From Candidatus Sphingomonas excrementigallinarum (GTDB taxonomy: Bacteria; Pseudomonadota; Alphaproteobacteria; Sphingomonadales; Sphingomonadaceae), in contig DXIH01000011.1 in the NCBI GenBank assembly GCA_019112965.1, positions 1 to 64,000 on the forward strand: a stretch of 64,000 nucleotides of DNA. The letters are read 5' to 3'. A program made the position numbers and the translations under genes. Under the pieces are notes generated by a model. It was not told the origin of the DNA. It was given only the letters and a program-made list of their open reading frames with translations, and did not search any database. This document shows, one piece after another, positions 18,658 to 26,772 of the stretch (positions are counted from its first letter, which is position 1; each line of letters starts with the position of its first letter).

Positions 18658-19604
18658 GCGGTCCTCGCCTGGCTGATGGCCGCCGCCAGCGTCCGTTCGA
18701 CGAGCGGCACCTTATATTCGTTGTCCTTGGTGGGCCGGGCGTCGGCGAGCAGGGTCGCCGTCACCGCCTTGGCCCCTTGTGGCATCGCGGCCTCGGCCGC
18801 CTCGACCCGCCAGGGCTTGTGCGCGACGCCGCCGACCGCGACCCGGCCCGAGCCGTCCTTCTGGACGATGGCCGCCACCGACACGAGCGCGAAGGCATAG
18901 GAAGCGCGGTCGCGTACCTTTTCATAGATATGCGTGCCGCCGACCGGGCGGGGCAGGGTGACGGCGGTGATGAGCTCGCCGGGCTGGAGCGCCGTTTCGA
19001 TATGCGGCGTATCGCCGGGCAGGCGGTGGAAGTCCGCGATGGGGATGGCGCGGGTCCGGCCGTCCGGGTTCACCGTCTCGACCACCGCGTCCAGCACCCG
19101 CATCGCGACATTCATGTCACTGGGGTTGGTGGCGATGCAATGGTCGCTGGACCCCACCACCGCCAGCTGGCGCGAATAGCCGCCGATCGCGCTGCATCCG
19201 CTGCCGGGCCTGCGTTTGTTGCAGGCCATGTTGGTGTCGTAGAAATAGGGGCAGCGCGTCCGCTGGAGCAGGTTGCCCGCCGTCGTCGCCTTGTTGCGAA
19301 GCTGTCCGCTCGCTCCGGCGACGATCGCGCGGGACAGGACGCCGTAATCGCGCCGCACCCGCTCGTCGGCGGACAGGGCCGTGTTGGTCACGAAGGCGCC
19401 GATGCGCAGGCCGCCGTCCTTCGTCTTTTCGATCCGGTCGAGCTTCAGGTCCTGCACGTCGATCAGATGGGTCGGCGTTTCGACCTCGATCTTCATCAGG
19501 TCGAGCAGGTTGGTGCCGCCCGCAAGAAACTTGGCACCCGGCTTGGTCGCCGCCCGCGCCGCCGATACCGCGTCCTTCGCGCGTTCATAGGTGAAGGGCT
19601 TCAT
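18654..19604 (-). CDS. paoB: Aldehyde oxidoreductase, FAD-binding subunit with extra iron-sulfur cluster (PaoB-type)
   Basis: Medium subunit of 316 residues, almost the length of E. coli PaoB. The FAD-binding motifs [13 protein letters not shown] (about residues 24-36) and [16 protein letters not shown] are visible. The segment [20 protein letters not shown] followed by C supplies the cysteines of the additional [4Fe-4S] cluster that distinguishes PaoB from ordinary xanthine dehydrogenase FAD subunits. ATGA overlaps at both ends tie it to paoA and paoC, which fixes the start at 19604. It passes electrons from the molybdenum site through FAD to an acceptor not identified here. Confidence 0.93.
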   Translation of the reverse strand: MKPFTYERAKDAVSAARAATKPGAKFLAGGTNLLDLMKIEVETPTHLIDVQDLKLDRIEKTKDGGLRIGAFVTNTALSADERVRRDYGVLSRAIVAGASGQLRNKATTAGNLLQRTRCPYFYDTNMACNKRRPGSGCSAIGGYSRQLAVVGSSDHCIATNPSDMNVAMRVLDAVVETVNPDGRTRAIPIADFHRLPGDTPHIETALQPGELITAVTLPRPVGGTHIYEKVRDRASYAFALVSVAAIVQKDGSGRVAVGGVAHKPWRVEAAEAAMPQGAKAVTATLLADARPTKDNEYKVPLVERTLAAAISQARTA

Positions 19605-20254
19605 GCCCCCATCTCCTTGCTTGCGACCCCTGCGACCTCTGTCATCGCATCGGCAATGTTGGAATAGGCGCCGCAGCGGCAGATATTGCCGCTCATCCGC
19701 TCGCGCATCTCGAGGCCCGATGCCTGGGGCCTGGCGGTCAGGTCGGCCTGGACATGGCTGGGCACGCCGCGCTTGATCTCGTCGAGGACCGCCACCGCCG
19801 AGCAGATTTGGCCCGGCGTGCAATATCCGCACTGATATCCGTCGTGGCGCACGAAGGCGGCCTGCATCGGGTGGAGCTTCTCGGGCGTGCCCAGTCCCTC
19901 GATCGTGGTGATGCTGTCGCCGTCATGCTGGAGCGCCAATGACAGGCAGCTGTTGATCCGCTCTCCGTTGACCAGCACGGTGCATGCGCCGCACTGGCCA
20001 TGGTCGCAGCCCTTCTTGGTGCCGGTCAGGTGGAGATGTTCGCGAAGCGTGTCGAGCAGGGTGGTGCGTGGATCGAGCGACAGGGTCTGCGCCTTGCCGT
20101 TGACCTTCAGCGTGACGGGCATGGCGGGGGGATCGGCGGGCATGGTGCTCCTTCTGCTCTGCGCTTCGGCCGGGGCCGACGCCGCCATCGCGGAGGCCGC
20201 CCCCCCGACGATCACGCCGCGTCGCGACACGGTAAATTCACTGCTATCCGCCAC
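19601..20254 (-). CDS. paoA: Aldehyde oxidoreductase, [2Fe-2S] subunit with Tat signal (PaoA-type)
   Basis: Small subunit of 217 residues from a GTG start at 20254, chosen because it gives a short N terminus directly before the twin-arginine signal ([14 protein letters not shown]) and has GGGAG about 10 bases upstream; a longer ATG start at 20365 is possible. Two [2Fe-2S] clusters are bound by [25 protein letters not shown] and CGYC/CRCGAY motifs, all present. The Tat signal should carry the assembled heterotrimer into the periplasm, as in E. coli. It is the first gene of paoABC. Confidence 0.9.
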   Translation of the reverse strand: MADSSEFTVSRRGVIVGGAASAMAASAPAEAQSRRSTMPADPPAMPVTLKVNGKAQTLSLDPRTTLLDTLREHLHLTGTKKGCDHGQCGACTVLVNGERINSCLSLALQHDGDSITTIEGLGTPEKLHPMQAAFVRHDGYQCGYCTPGQICSAVAVLDEIKRGVPSHVQADLTARPQASGLEMRERMSGNICRCGAYSNIADAMTEVAGVASKEMGA

Positions 20255-20588
20255 TGTCCCGGCTCCCTTGCACCCTGTCCAGCCCCCGGATGCTATTCCG
20301 GTTGCGGTCGATCGGGCGCTGACGCCGACGTCGCAAGCTGACATTTCGTTCATAACGCATTTCACCCGCTTTTGTGGCGGGACAAAAATATCATGGGATA
20401 AAAATTGCCGGGCTGGCGAGCGCCAAGGACGAAGACAGCAGAATTGCGAAGACGCCGCAGCCCTGGCGTGGTAGCATGGAGCATCGCCGGTTTGACGAAC
20501 GCAAGCGCTGGCGGCTGAGAGACCCTTGTGCTCCCGCTTGTCGCGACGGAGCCATCAGGGTGACCTATTTTTCCTGTCTGACGGACGC
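20255..20588. other. Intergenic region upstream of paoA and the small ORFs
   Basis: About 330 bases without a confident gene. It must contain the paoA promoter on the reverse strand and any forward promoter for the small ORFs that follow. A weak hairpin CCCGC/GCGGG lies near 20370-20390. A 40-codon forward ORF at 20475-20597 has no good ribosome site or recognisable sequence. Confidence 0.5.
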
Positions 20589-20660
20589 GTGCTCGTGATC
20601 GGCCGATTGCTGGGCCGCTGGTTGCGACGTTGGTATTGGCGGCGGATGGATCGCCGGTAA
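20589..20660 (+). CDS. Possible 23-residue Arg/Trp-rich peptide
   Basis: A GTG-initiated ORF of 23 codons (residue 1 VLVIGRLLGR, then an Arg/Trp/Tyr-rich half ending MDRR). Its TAA overlaps the ATG of the next ORF by one base (TAATG), the kind of junction used for translational coupling. The ribosome site is weak and the frame is open further upstream, so the start is uncertain. It could be a leader peptide, the end of a frameshifted gene, or chance. Confidence 0.3.
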   Translation: MLVIGRLLGRWLRRWYWRRMDRR

Positions 20661-21052
20661 TGCCGCGGCCGATCGATGCGGCGGAGCGGGCTCGGACCTA
20701 TGGCGCGCTGATGACGGGCATTGCCGTGCTGGAACGGCGGATCGCACCGCTCTGGATCGTCGAGGCGTCCGCCTTGTCCGGTCGGCATCGCTATGTCCGG
20801 GCGCGGGTTACGGCGAACGGCTTGCGCGAACTGGACGTGCTGCTCGCCCATTGGATCGGTCTGGTCGCCTATCGGCCGGTTCGGATGGCGGAAATGGGCG
20901 ACTGGCGTGAACAGGAAGAAGAAGATGCGGGGCGCTATGACCGCGACTTCACCTCATCCGAAATCATGCGGATGGCCGCCGATTACCGCCTGGCCGCACC
21001 GACGCTCTGCCCATCGGACGGGGTATCGCGCGCTTCCGGTCGGGCGGTTTGA
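20660..21052 (+). CDS. Hypothetical cytoplasmic protein
   Basis: 130 residues from the ATG at 20660, which overlaps the upstream small ORF stop. No family is recognised. The sequence has no signal peptide or membrane segment; it has an alpha-helical look with an acidic stretch (MAEMGDWREQEEEDAGRYDRDF) in the second half. The third codon position is GC-rich, consistent with a real gene. The last 20 residues are less ordered. It lies between the pao operon (opposite strand) and the GH35-type gene, 81 bases before the latter. Confidence 0.5.
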   Translation: MPRPIDAAERARTYGALMTGIAVLERRIAPLWIVEASALSGRHRYVRARVTANGLRELDVLLAHWIGLVAYRPVRMAEMGDWREQEEEDAGRYDRDFTSSEIMRMAADYRLAAPTLCPSDGVSRASGRAV

Positions 21053-21133
21053 GCGGCCGGTTCGATAGGCGTTGATCGCCCGTACCGTCCGGTGCACAGC
21101 CTGGGGCCGATAATCGCGGATGGGGAGGATGTG

Positions 21134-22750
21134 ATGCGCTTGGCAAAGGGGTTCGGCGTCTTGGCGCTGGGGCTGGCGAGTCCGCTGGCCGCGCAGACGA
21201 CGGCGGTGCCGAAGATCGTTGGCAAGGACGGTCGCCACGCACTGATCGTCGATGGCCGCCCCTTCCTGATGCTGGGCGCGCAGGTCAACAACTCCAGCAA
21301 CTACGCCGCCGCGCTGCCGCAGGTCTGGCCGGTGCTGGACCGCATCCATGCCAACACGATCGAAATCCCCGTCGCCTGGCAGCAGATCGAGCCGGAGGAG
21401 GGGCGGTTCGACTTCACCTTCGTCCAGACCTTGCTCGACCAGGCGCGTGCGCATGACAAACGCGTCGTGCTGCTGTGGTTCGCGACGTGGAAGAACACCT
21501 CGCCGGGCTATACCCCCGACTGGGTCAAGCTCGACAATCGCCGCTTTCCCCGGATGAAGACGCGCGACGGGAAGGATCATTATGCGCTGACCCCGATGGC
21601 GCGCACCACGCTGGAGGCGGACAAGCGCGCCTTCGTCCGGTTGATGGCCTATCTGAAGCAGCATGATCCGCAGAACACGGTCATCATGGTCCAGCCCGAG
21701 AATGAGGTCGGCAGCTATCGCAACCCGCGCGACTATTCGGCGGCGGCGCAGACGCTGTTCGACGCCGCCGTGCCCGAAGCGCTGACCCGCTGGCTGGGCA
21801 AGCCATCCGGTACTTGGCGGGCGGTGTTCGGCGCGCAGGCCGACCGCGCGTTCAACACCTGGTATACGGCGCGCTACATCGATGAGATCGTCGCGGCGGG
21901 CAAGGCGGTCAAGCCGCTGCCCATGTACGTCAACGCGGCGCTGGCCGGGCCGTCCAACGTGCCCGATCCCGACGGCGTGGCGAGCGGCGGGCCACAGCAG
22001 GACGTGCTCGACATCTGGAAGGTCGCGGCCCCCTCGATCGATGCCGAGGCCCCCGACATCTATGATCGGGCGAGCGCCAATGTGGTCGCGTATATGAACG
22101 CCTATGCCCGGCCCGACAATCCACTGCTGGTGCCCGAGATCGGCAATGCGCGTGAGTTCGCCCGCTATTTCTACGAGGCGCTGGGGCGCGGGGCAATCGG
22201 CTTTGCGCCGTTCGGCATGGATGGCACGGGCTTCTTCAACTATCCGCTGGGGGCCAAGGCGCTGGATGCGGCAACACTCGACGCGTTCGCCGGACCCTAT
22301 GCCGCTATCGGCGGCGTGATGCGCGATTGGGCCAAGGCGGCGTTCGAGCATCCGAGCTGGGGCACCGCCACGCCCGATGACGGCAGCGATCGGGAGGGCG
22401 TTCTGGGCGACTGGCGTATCCGCGCGGAGTTCGGCCAGTGGCAGTTCGGCGAGAAGAGCTGGAGTTGGCTGAAGTCCGAGCCTGCGCCGTGGAAGGCGGA
22501 GCCGGTCGGCGGCATGGCGGTCGTGCAACTGTCGCGCGATGTGTTTCTGATGACCGGCGACCATGTCCGCGTCCGCTTCGAGCCGGCGACGCCCGACCCC
22601 AAGGCGATGATCGTTCGGGTCGAGGAAGGGCATTTCACCGATGGTCGCTGGGTGATGGACCGGGTGTGGAACGGCGACCAGACCGATTATGGCATCAACC
22701 TGATCGACCGTCCGGTCGTGCTGAAGGTCGTCATGGGCCGCTATCGCTGA
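21134..22750 (+). CDS. GH35-type beta-galactosidase-like glycosidase with DUF5597 C-terminal domain
   Basis: Secreted 538-residue (beta/alpha)8 glycosidase. The ATG at 21134 has GGGGAGGATG just before it and starts a signal peptide (MRLAKGFGVLALGLASPLAAQ). Barrel motifs follow: GAQVNNSSNYAAALPQVW, NTIEIPVAWQQIEPEEG, the acid/base in VQPENEVGS, and a likely nucleophile glutamate in LLVPEIGNA. The region after about residue 390 fits the DUF5597 extension seen in such enzymes. It probably releases terminal beta-galactosyl or related residues from plant or bacterial polysaccharide. Its last 10 bases overlap the 3' end of the convergent histidine kinase gene. Confidence 0.86.
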   Translation: MRLAKGFGVLALGLASPLAAQTTAVPKIVGKDGRHALIVDGRPFLMLGAQVNNSSNYAAALPQVWPVLDRIHANTIEIPVAWQQIEPEEGRFDFTFVQTLLDQARAHDKRVVLLWFATWKNTSPGYTPDWVKLDNRRFPRMKTRDGKDHYALTPMARTTLEADKRAFVRLMAYLKQHDPQNTVIMVQPENEVGSYRNPRDYSAAAQTLFDAAVPEALTRWLGKPSGTWRAVFGAQADRAFNTWYTARYIDEIVAAGKAVKPLPMYVNAALAGPSNVPDPDGVASGGPQQDVLDIWKVAAPSIDAEAPDIYDRASANVVAYMNAYARPDNPLLVPEIGNAREFARYFYEALGRGAIGFAPFGMDGTGFFNYPLGAKALDAATLDAFAGPYAAIGGVMRDWAKAAFEHPSWGTATPDDGSDREGVLGDWRIRAEFGQWQFGEKSWSWLKSEPAPWKAEPVGGMAVVQLSRDVFLMTGDHVRVRFEPATPDPKAMIVRVEEGHFTDGRWVMDRVWNGDQTDYGINLIDRPVVLKVVMGRYR

Positions 22751-24327
22751 ACCGGGGGCAGGGTCAGCCGCATCGCGGTTCCACAGCGCGCTTCCGCCAG
22801 GGCGAGCGTGCCGCCGCAACCCGCCAGCAGCGCACGCGCGATCGACAGGCCCAGGCCGGTGCCGCCGCTGGTCCGGCGCGAGGTGAAGAAGGGCTCGAAG
22901 ATGCGGCCCCGGTCGCCGGGCGGGATGCCGCTACCATTGTCGGCGACGGTGATGGCGATGGGGTCGCCCGCCTCGATGCAGAGGGTGATCGAGTCGGCGC
23001 CTGCCTGGACGCCATTCTCGATCAGCGTGGTCAGCACCGCCTCCAGCGTTTCGGGGGCGATCCCGGCGGGGAGGGCCAAGTCCTTCGCCTCGACGTGAAC
23101 CGCGATGCGGCGGGTGCGATGCGCATCGGCGAGCTTGGCGGCGACCGCGACGACGTCGCAGGATCGCTTCGCCGCCGTGACGCTCATGTCCGCCCGCGCC
23201 AGATCGAGCAGGCGCGAGACGAGCAGGGTCAGCCGCTCCGCATCGGCATCGGCATTGGCGAGGAAGCGGTCGCGCTCCTCCGCCGACATGGCGGCTCCGT
23301 GATCCTGCAACAGCTCGATTGCGCCGCGAATGCCGGTCAGCGGCGTCTTGAACTCATGGCTGACCGCATGGGCGAAGTTGCGCAGATAGAGCGAGCGCGC
23401 CTCGATCGCCTGCGCCATGACGGCGAAGTCGCGGTAGAGATCCTGTATCTCGATCGCCGCCGTCGCGGGGATGGCGGGCACCGTGCCGCGCCCGGCGGCG
23501 ACGTCGCGCGCGGCGTCCTGCAACTCCTCGATCGGGCGGGCGATACCGCGCGACAACAGGCCCGACAACAGGATCAGCGTGCCCAGGATGGATAGCACGC
23601 CGATGACGATCTTGCCCCAGTCCTGATACAATCCGACGAACAGCGACCGCGCCGAGCGCGACAGCAGCAGGACGCCGACCACCCGGCCGTTCACCATTAT
23701 CGGCCGGGCATAATGAACCCGCGTCGCCGCCGCCCGCGACAACCAGTCGAAACGATAGATCGCCTTGTAGCGCGCATCCCGGCGCAGCACGGTGCGCGGC
23801 GCGCCGGTCAGCGCGGCGGCGACCTCGGGCAGGGCGGCATAGCTTCCCCGCCGCGTCGAACCGCTGACGATCCGCCCGTCCCGGTCGAGCAGGATGATCG
23901 AAGCCAGCGTCGCCTGCCGCGTGGCAGCCAGAACGGGGGTCAGGCGTATGGCGGCGTCTTCCGCATCGCGGGTTGGTGGGGATGCAGGACGGGGCAGGGG
24001 GCGTTCGGGCAGGATCGGGGTGGCGCTGAGGTCGACGGCGGTCGCCGGGGCCGGGCCATAGGGGTTTGACGGCTCGGCTGGCCTATCCGCCACGCTCCGC
24101 CCCGGTGGCGCCTCCGGCCACAAGGCGGCGGCGCTGGCGGCGAGAGCGGCGCCTTGCGCGACCAGTTCCGCCTCGGTCTGGCGGACCAGCGTGTTCTCAT
24201 AGACGCGCAAGCCGACCGCGCCGACGCCGGGCAGCGCGGCGACGAGGAAGAAACTGGCGAACAGATAGGTGCGCAACGACAGGCGGGGCCAGTGGCGCTT
24301 GGCCCATGTCTTGAGGGATGCGATCAC
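22741..24327 (-). CDS. Sensor histidine kinase (CreC/EnvZ-like architecture)
   Basis: 528 residues from a GTG that overlaps the response-regulator stop (GTGA). Order of parts: N-terminal membrane helix (SLRTYLFASFFLVAALPGVG), a periplasmic sensor region of about 200 residues with a Pro-rich segment, a second membrane helix (IVIGVLSILGTLILLSG), a HAMP-like linker, the H box AHAVSHEFKTPLTGIRG, and an ATPase domain with DNGSGIPPGDRGRIFEPFF and GGTGLGLS. It should autophosphorylate on the H-box histidine and pass the phosphate to the coupled regulator upstream. The stimulus is unknown. Confidence 0.9.
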   Translation of the reverse strand: MIASLKTWAKRHWPRLSLRTYLFASFFLVAALPGVGAVGLRVYENTLVRQTEAELVAQGAALAASAAALWPEAPPGRSVADRPAEPSNPYGPAPATAVDLSATPILPERPLPRPASPPTRDAEDAAIRLTPVLAATRQATLASIILLDRDGRIVSGSTRRGSYAALPEVAAALTGAPRTVLRRDARYKAIYRFDWLSRAAATRVHYARPIMVNGRVVGVLLLSRSARSLFVGLYQDWGKIVIGVLSILGTLILLSGLLSRGIARPIEELQDAARDVAAGRGTVPAIPATAAIEIQDLYRDFAVMAQAIEARSLYLRNFAHAVSHEFKTPLTGIRGAIELLQDHGAAMSAEERDRFLANADADAERLTLLVSRLLDLARADMSVTAAKRSCDVVAVAAKLADAHRTRRIAVHVEAKDLALPAGIAPETLEAVLTTLIENGVQAGADSITLCIEAGDPIAITVADNGSGIPPGDRGRIFEPFFTSRRTSGGTGLGLSIARALLAGCGGTLALAEARCGTAMRLTLPPVQR

Positions 24328-25046
24328 GCCGCCCCGCCGCAGCACGCCCCCAGCCGATAGCCGATGCCAGGGCGCGTCTCGATCACATCGCTCCCGCCAT
24401 GCTCGGCGAATTTGGCGCGCAGGTTGCGGATATGACTGTCGATCGTCCGGTCAGTCACCGCAAAGCCCGGCCCGTGCAGCCGGTCGATGATCGCGTCGCG
24501 GCTGAACACCTTGCCTGGCATCACCGCCAGCGTGCGCAGGATCGAGAATTCGGTGACGGTCAGCGGCACATCGGTCTCCGCCCAGCGCGCCTGCCACCCT
24601 TCGATGTCGAGGCACAGCCGCGCTTGCCGGATCATGGCGCCCGCATTTTCGACGCTGGGCGGATGGGCATGGGTGCGGCGCAGGATCGCCATGACCCGCG
24701 CCACCACCTCGCGCGGGGAGAAGGGCTTCACGACATAATCGTCCGCACCCAGCTCGATCCCCAGCACCCGGTCGATCTCGTCGTCGCGCGACGACAGGAA
24801 CAGGATCGGCGTCTCGCCCTGGCTGCGCAGGCGGCGACACACCTCCAGCCCGTCCATGCGCGGCATGTTGATGTCCAGCACGACGAGGTCGGGATGGTGC
24901 GCGGCGACCTCGGTCAGGGCCGCCTCTCCGTCCGCCGCCTCGATCGTGTCCAGCCCCGCCTTGCCGAGCGCGAAGACGAGCAGTTGGCGGATATTGGGAT
25001 CATCATCAGCGACCAGGATCGTGCGGGGCATGGGGCACAGGATCAT
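24324..25046 (-). CDS. OmpR/PhoB-family response regulator
   Basis: 240 residues: receiver domain (VADDDPNIRQ, phospho-acceptor Asp58 in VVLDINMPRMDG, conserved Lys in VVKPFSP) followed by a winged-helix DNA-binding domain (LTVTEFSILRTLAVMPGKV, DRTIDSHIRNLRAKF). The ATG at 25046 overlaps the stop of the upstream membrane protein gene (ATGA), and its own stop overlaps the kinase start (GTGA), so the three genes form one coupled operon. Likely a CreB-type regulator by domain architecture and partner, but the regulon is unknown. Confidence 0.91.
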   Translation of the reverse strand: MILCPMPRTILVADDDPNIRQLLVFALGKAGLDTIEAADGEAALTEVAAHHPDLVVLDINMPRMDGLEVCRRLRSQGETPILFLSSRDDEIDRVLGIELGADDYVVKPFSPREVVARVMAILRRTHAHPPSVENAGAMIRQARLCLDIEGWQARWAETDVPLTVTEFSILRTLAVMPGKVFSRDAIIDRLHGPGFAVTDRTIDSHIRNLRAKFAEHGGSDVIETRPGIGYRLGACCGGAA

Positions 25047-26581
25047 GGGCGGCGTCCTGCGTCAACGGGCGTGGGCGTGGGCGTGGGCGTGGGCAGCGAC
25101 GGCGACGGCGGCGGCGGGAAGGGCGCGCCGCCGCACTGGCGTTCGTAGCGTCGCTCGGTGCGGGATCCGATCCGGCCGCGGGCAGCGGCCAGTCGCCGTG
25201 CGCCGCGCCAGGTCCAGCTATGCCAATCGGCCTGCTCGCGGATCAGGTCCGTGGCCACCTGGCCGATGACATAGCCGGTGCGTTCGCGGAGGATCGGCCC
25301 GGCGGCGCGGCGCTCCAGCGCGATCAACGGCAACAGCGCCGCCGGACCCGTTCGTTCGAGGTAGCAGAGGTCGATATCCCTGGCGGTGCGGGCGTGCGCC
25401 ACATTCCAGCTGGCCGAGATCGCACCGAGGTCGCTCGCACATCCTGCGGTCAGCACCACGCCCGCCGCCAGCGCATTGGCGTTGACCAGCCAGCGGGCCG
25501 ATAGCCCTCGCCACATCCGCCAGAGGATCAGCACCAGGCCAACGGCGACCAGGGCCATCCAGGCCAATGCCGCGATCCGCCACGGGGTCAGCGAGTAGAC
25601 CGCGATATAGTCGATCGTCCGCAGGATGCTGGAGGCGACCAGCAGCACGTTCTGCGCGATCCAGAGTGTGACGAGGCGGCGCAGCACCGGCGTGTCTTCG
25701 GACCCGGCGGCATAAAGGACAAACCCGCCCGCCAGCAGCGCGGTCACGATCAGGGGGTAGGCGCCGCGATGCGCATAGTCCGCCAGCGTCACCCCCTGGG
25801 GCAACGGCGCGCCGCTCCACAGAAAGGCGAGGTCGAGGCCGTTCTGCACCGCAAAGATCAGGTTGAACGCGACCAGAGACAGGATCAGCGTCGCACGCCG
25901 CAGGGGCGGGAGCGGCGGCGACGGATCCCGGCCAGCCATGCCGGGCGCAAGCAGGGTGCCGCGCGGTCGCAGGCTGGACCAGGTGAGCAGCACGAAGGGC
26001 ACCGAGAACAGCAATCGGCACAATATGTCCCAAAGGTCGGGAAAGCGGATCGCGGCAAAGGTGTCGTCGATCAGCGGATTGGCCTGCGCGAACAGGGCCA
26101 GGAACAGCGCGCTGCCCGCCACGGGCACGACCAGCATCGCGGCGGCCGCGACCAGTTTCGGCCCGCTGCGGCCCCGCTCTATCCGGGACAGGCGCGCCGC
26201 GTCGCGTATCGGCGCGGCGAGGCTGAGAATGCCGTGGATGAGCAGCGGCCCCGCCGCATGGATCGCATCGTCGAAGCGGCGCAGCGGCAAGAGCGTCGCC
26301 ATGCCGATTGCGATCAGGAACATCAGGACCTTCAGCGGCCCCGGATCGTCGACCAGCATCAGTCCGAACAGCGTCGCCGCCGCAATCGCCGTCCGCGCCG
26401 ATCGGCTGGCGCGGACATCAGGGCGGGTCAGCAGCAGGACGATGGTCCAGCCGAGTGCAAAGCCGCCCAGCGTCCAGCCGGGTTCTTCGCCATAGAAAAA
26501 CAGATGTGCCAGTCCGATCAGCGCGGCGCCGCCGATCAGCTTGAAGCGAAAGGTGAATGGTCCCGATGTCCTGGGCGTCAT
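25043..26581 (-). CDS. DUF4173-like polytopic membrane protein
   Basis: 512 residues with about 10-12 hydrophobic segments over the first 400 residues and a soluble C-terminal part. The layout and blocks such as FALFAQANPLID (here LFLALFAQANPLIDD) and DLAFLWSGAPLPQGVTLADYAHRGAYPL resemble the DUF4153/DUF4173 family of uncharacterised membrane proteins. The start at 26581 has GGGAG 7 bases upstream. The C terminus ends in a Pro-rich tail with (PT)4 encoded by a hexanucleotide repeat. It is translationally coupled to a two-component system, which suggests a sensory or envelope role; this is inference. Confidence 0.78.
   Translation of the reverse strand: MTPRTSGPFTFRFKLIGGAALIGLAHLFFYGEEPGWTLGGFALGWTIVLLLTRPDVRASRSARTAIAAATLFGLMLVDDPGPLKVLMFLIAIGMATLLPLRRFDDAIHAAGPLLIHGILSLAAPIRDAARLSRIERGRSGPKLVAAAAMLVVPVAGSALFLALFAQANPLIDDTFAAIRFPDLWDILCRLLFSVPFVLLTWSSLRPRGTLLAPGMAGRDPSPPLPPLRRATLILSLVAFNLIFAVQNGLDLAFLWSGAPLPQGVTLADYAHRGAYPLIVTALLAGGFVLYAAGSEDTPVLRRLVTLWIAQNVLLVASSILRTIDYIAVYSLTPWRIAALAWMALVAVGLVLILWRMWRGLSARWLVNANALAAGVVLTAGCASDLGAISASWNVAHARTARDIDLCYLERTGPAALLPLIALERRAAGPILRERTGYVIGQVATDLIREQADWHSWTWRGARRLAAARGRIGSRTERRYERQCGGAPFPPPPSPSLPTPTPTPTPVDAGRRP
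25071..25094. repeat. Hexanucleotide tandem repeat (GTGGGC)4
   Basis: Four perfect copies of a 6-base unit inside the 3' end of the DUF4173-like gene, coding alternating Pro-Thr. Changes in copy number would lengthen or shorten the tail by two residues without breaking the frame. Confidence 0.85.
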
Positions 26582-26772
26582 GCCGGTCTCCCTTGATCGG
26601 GCCGCTATGCCGGGGGCGGGTGGAGGGCAGCGGGTCGGATCGGCGCAATTCGCGCGCGAAAGCGGTGCAGAAACGATGCAGGCGGGCCGGTGCGCGCCTG
26701 TCGACAAATCGCTTTGCAGCATCGGATCAACGGCTTAGCGTCATGGATGACAAGATCATCATGGGAGTGTTC

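Noticed and set aside
20954..22819. 621-codon reverse ORF
   Set aside because: Lies antisense to the GH35-type gene, Arg/His-rich with no family; a shadow of high-GC coding DNA.
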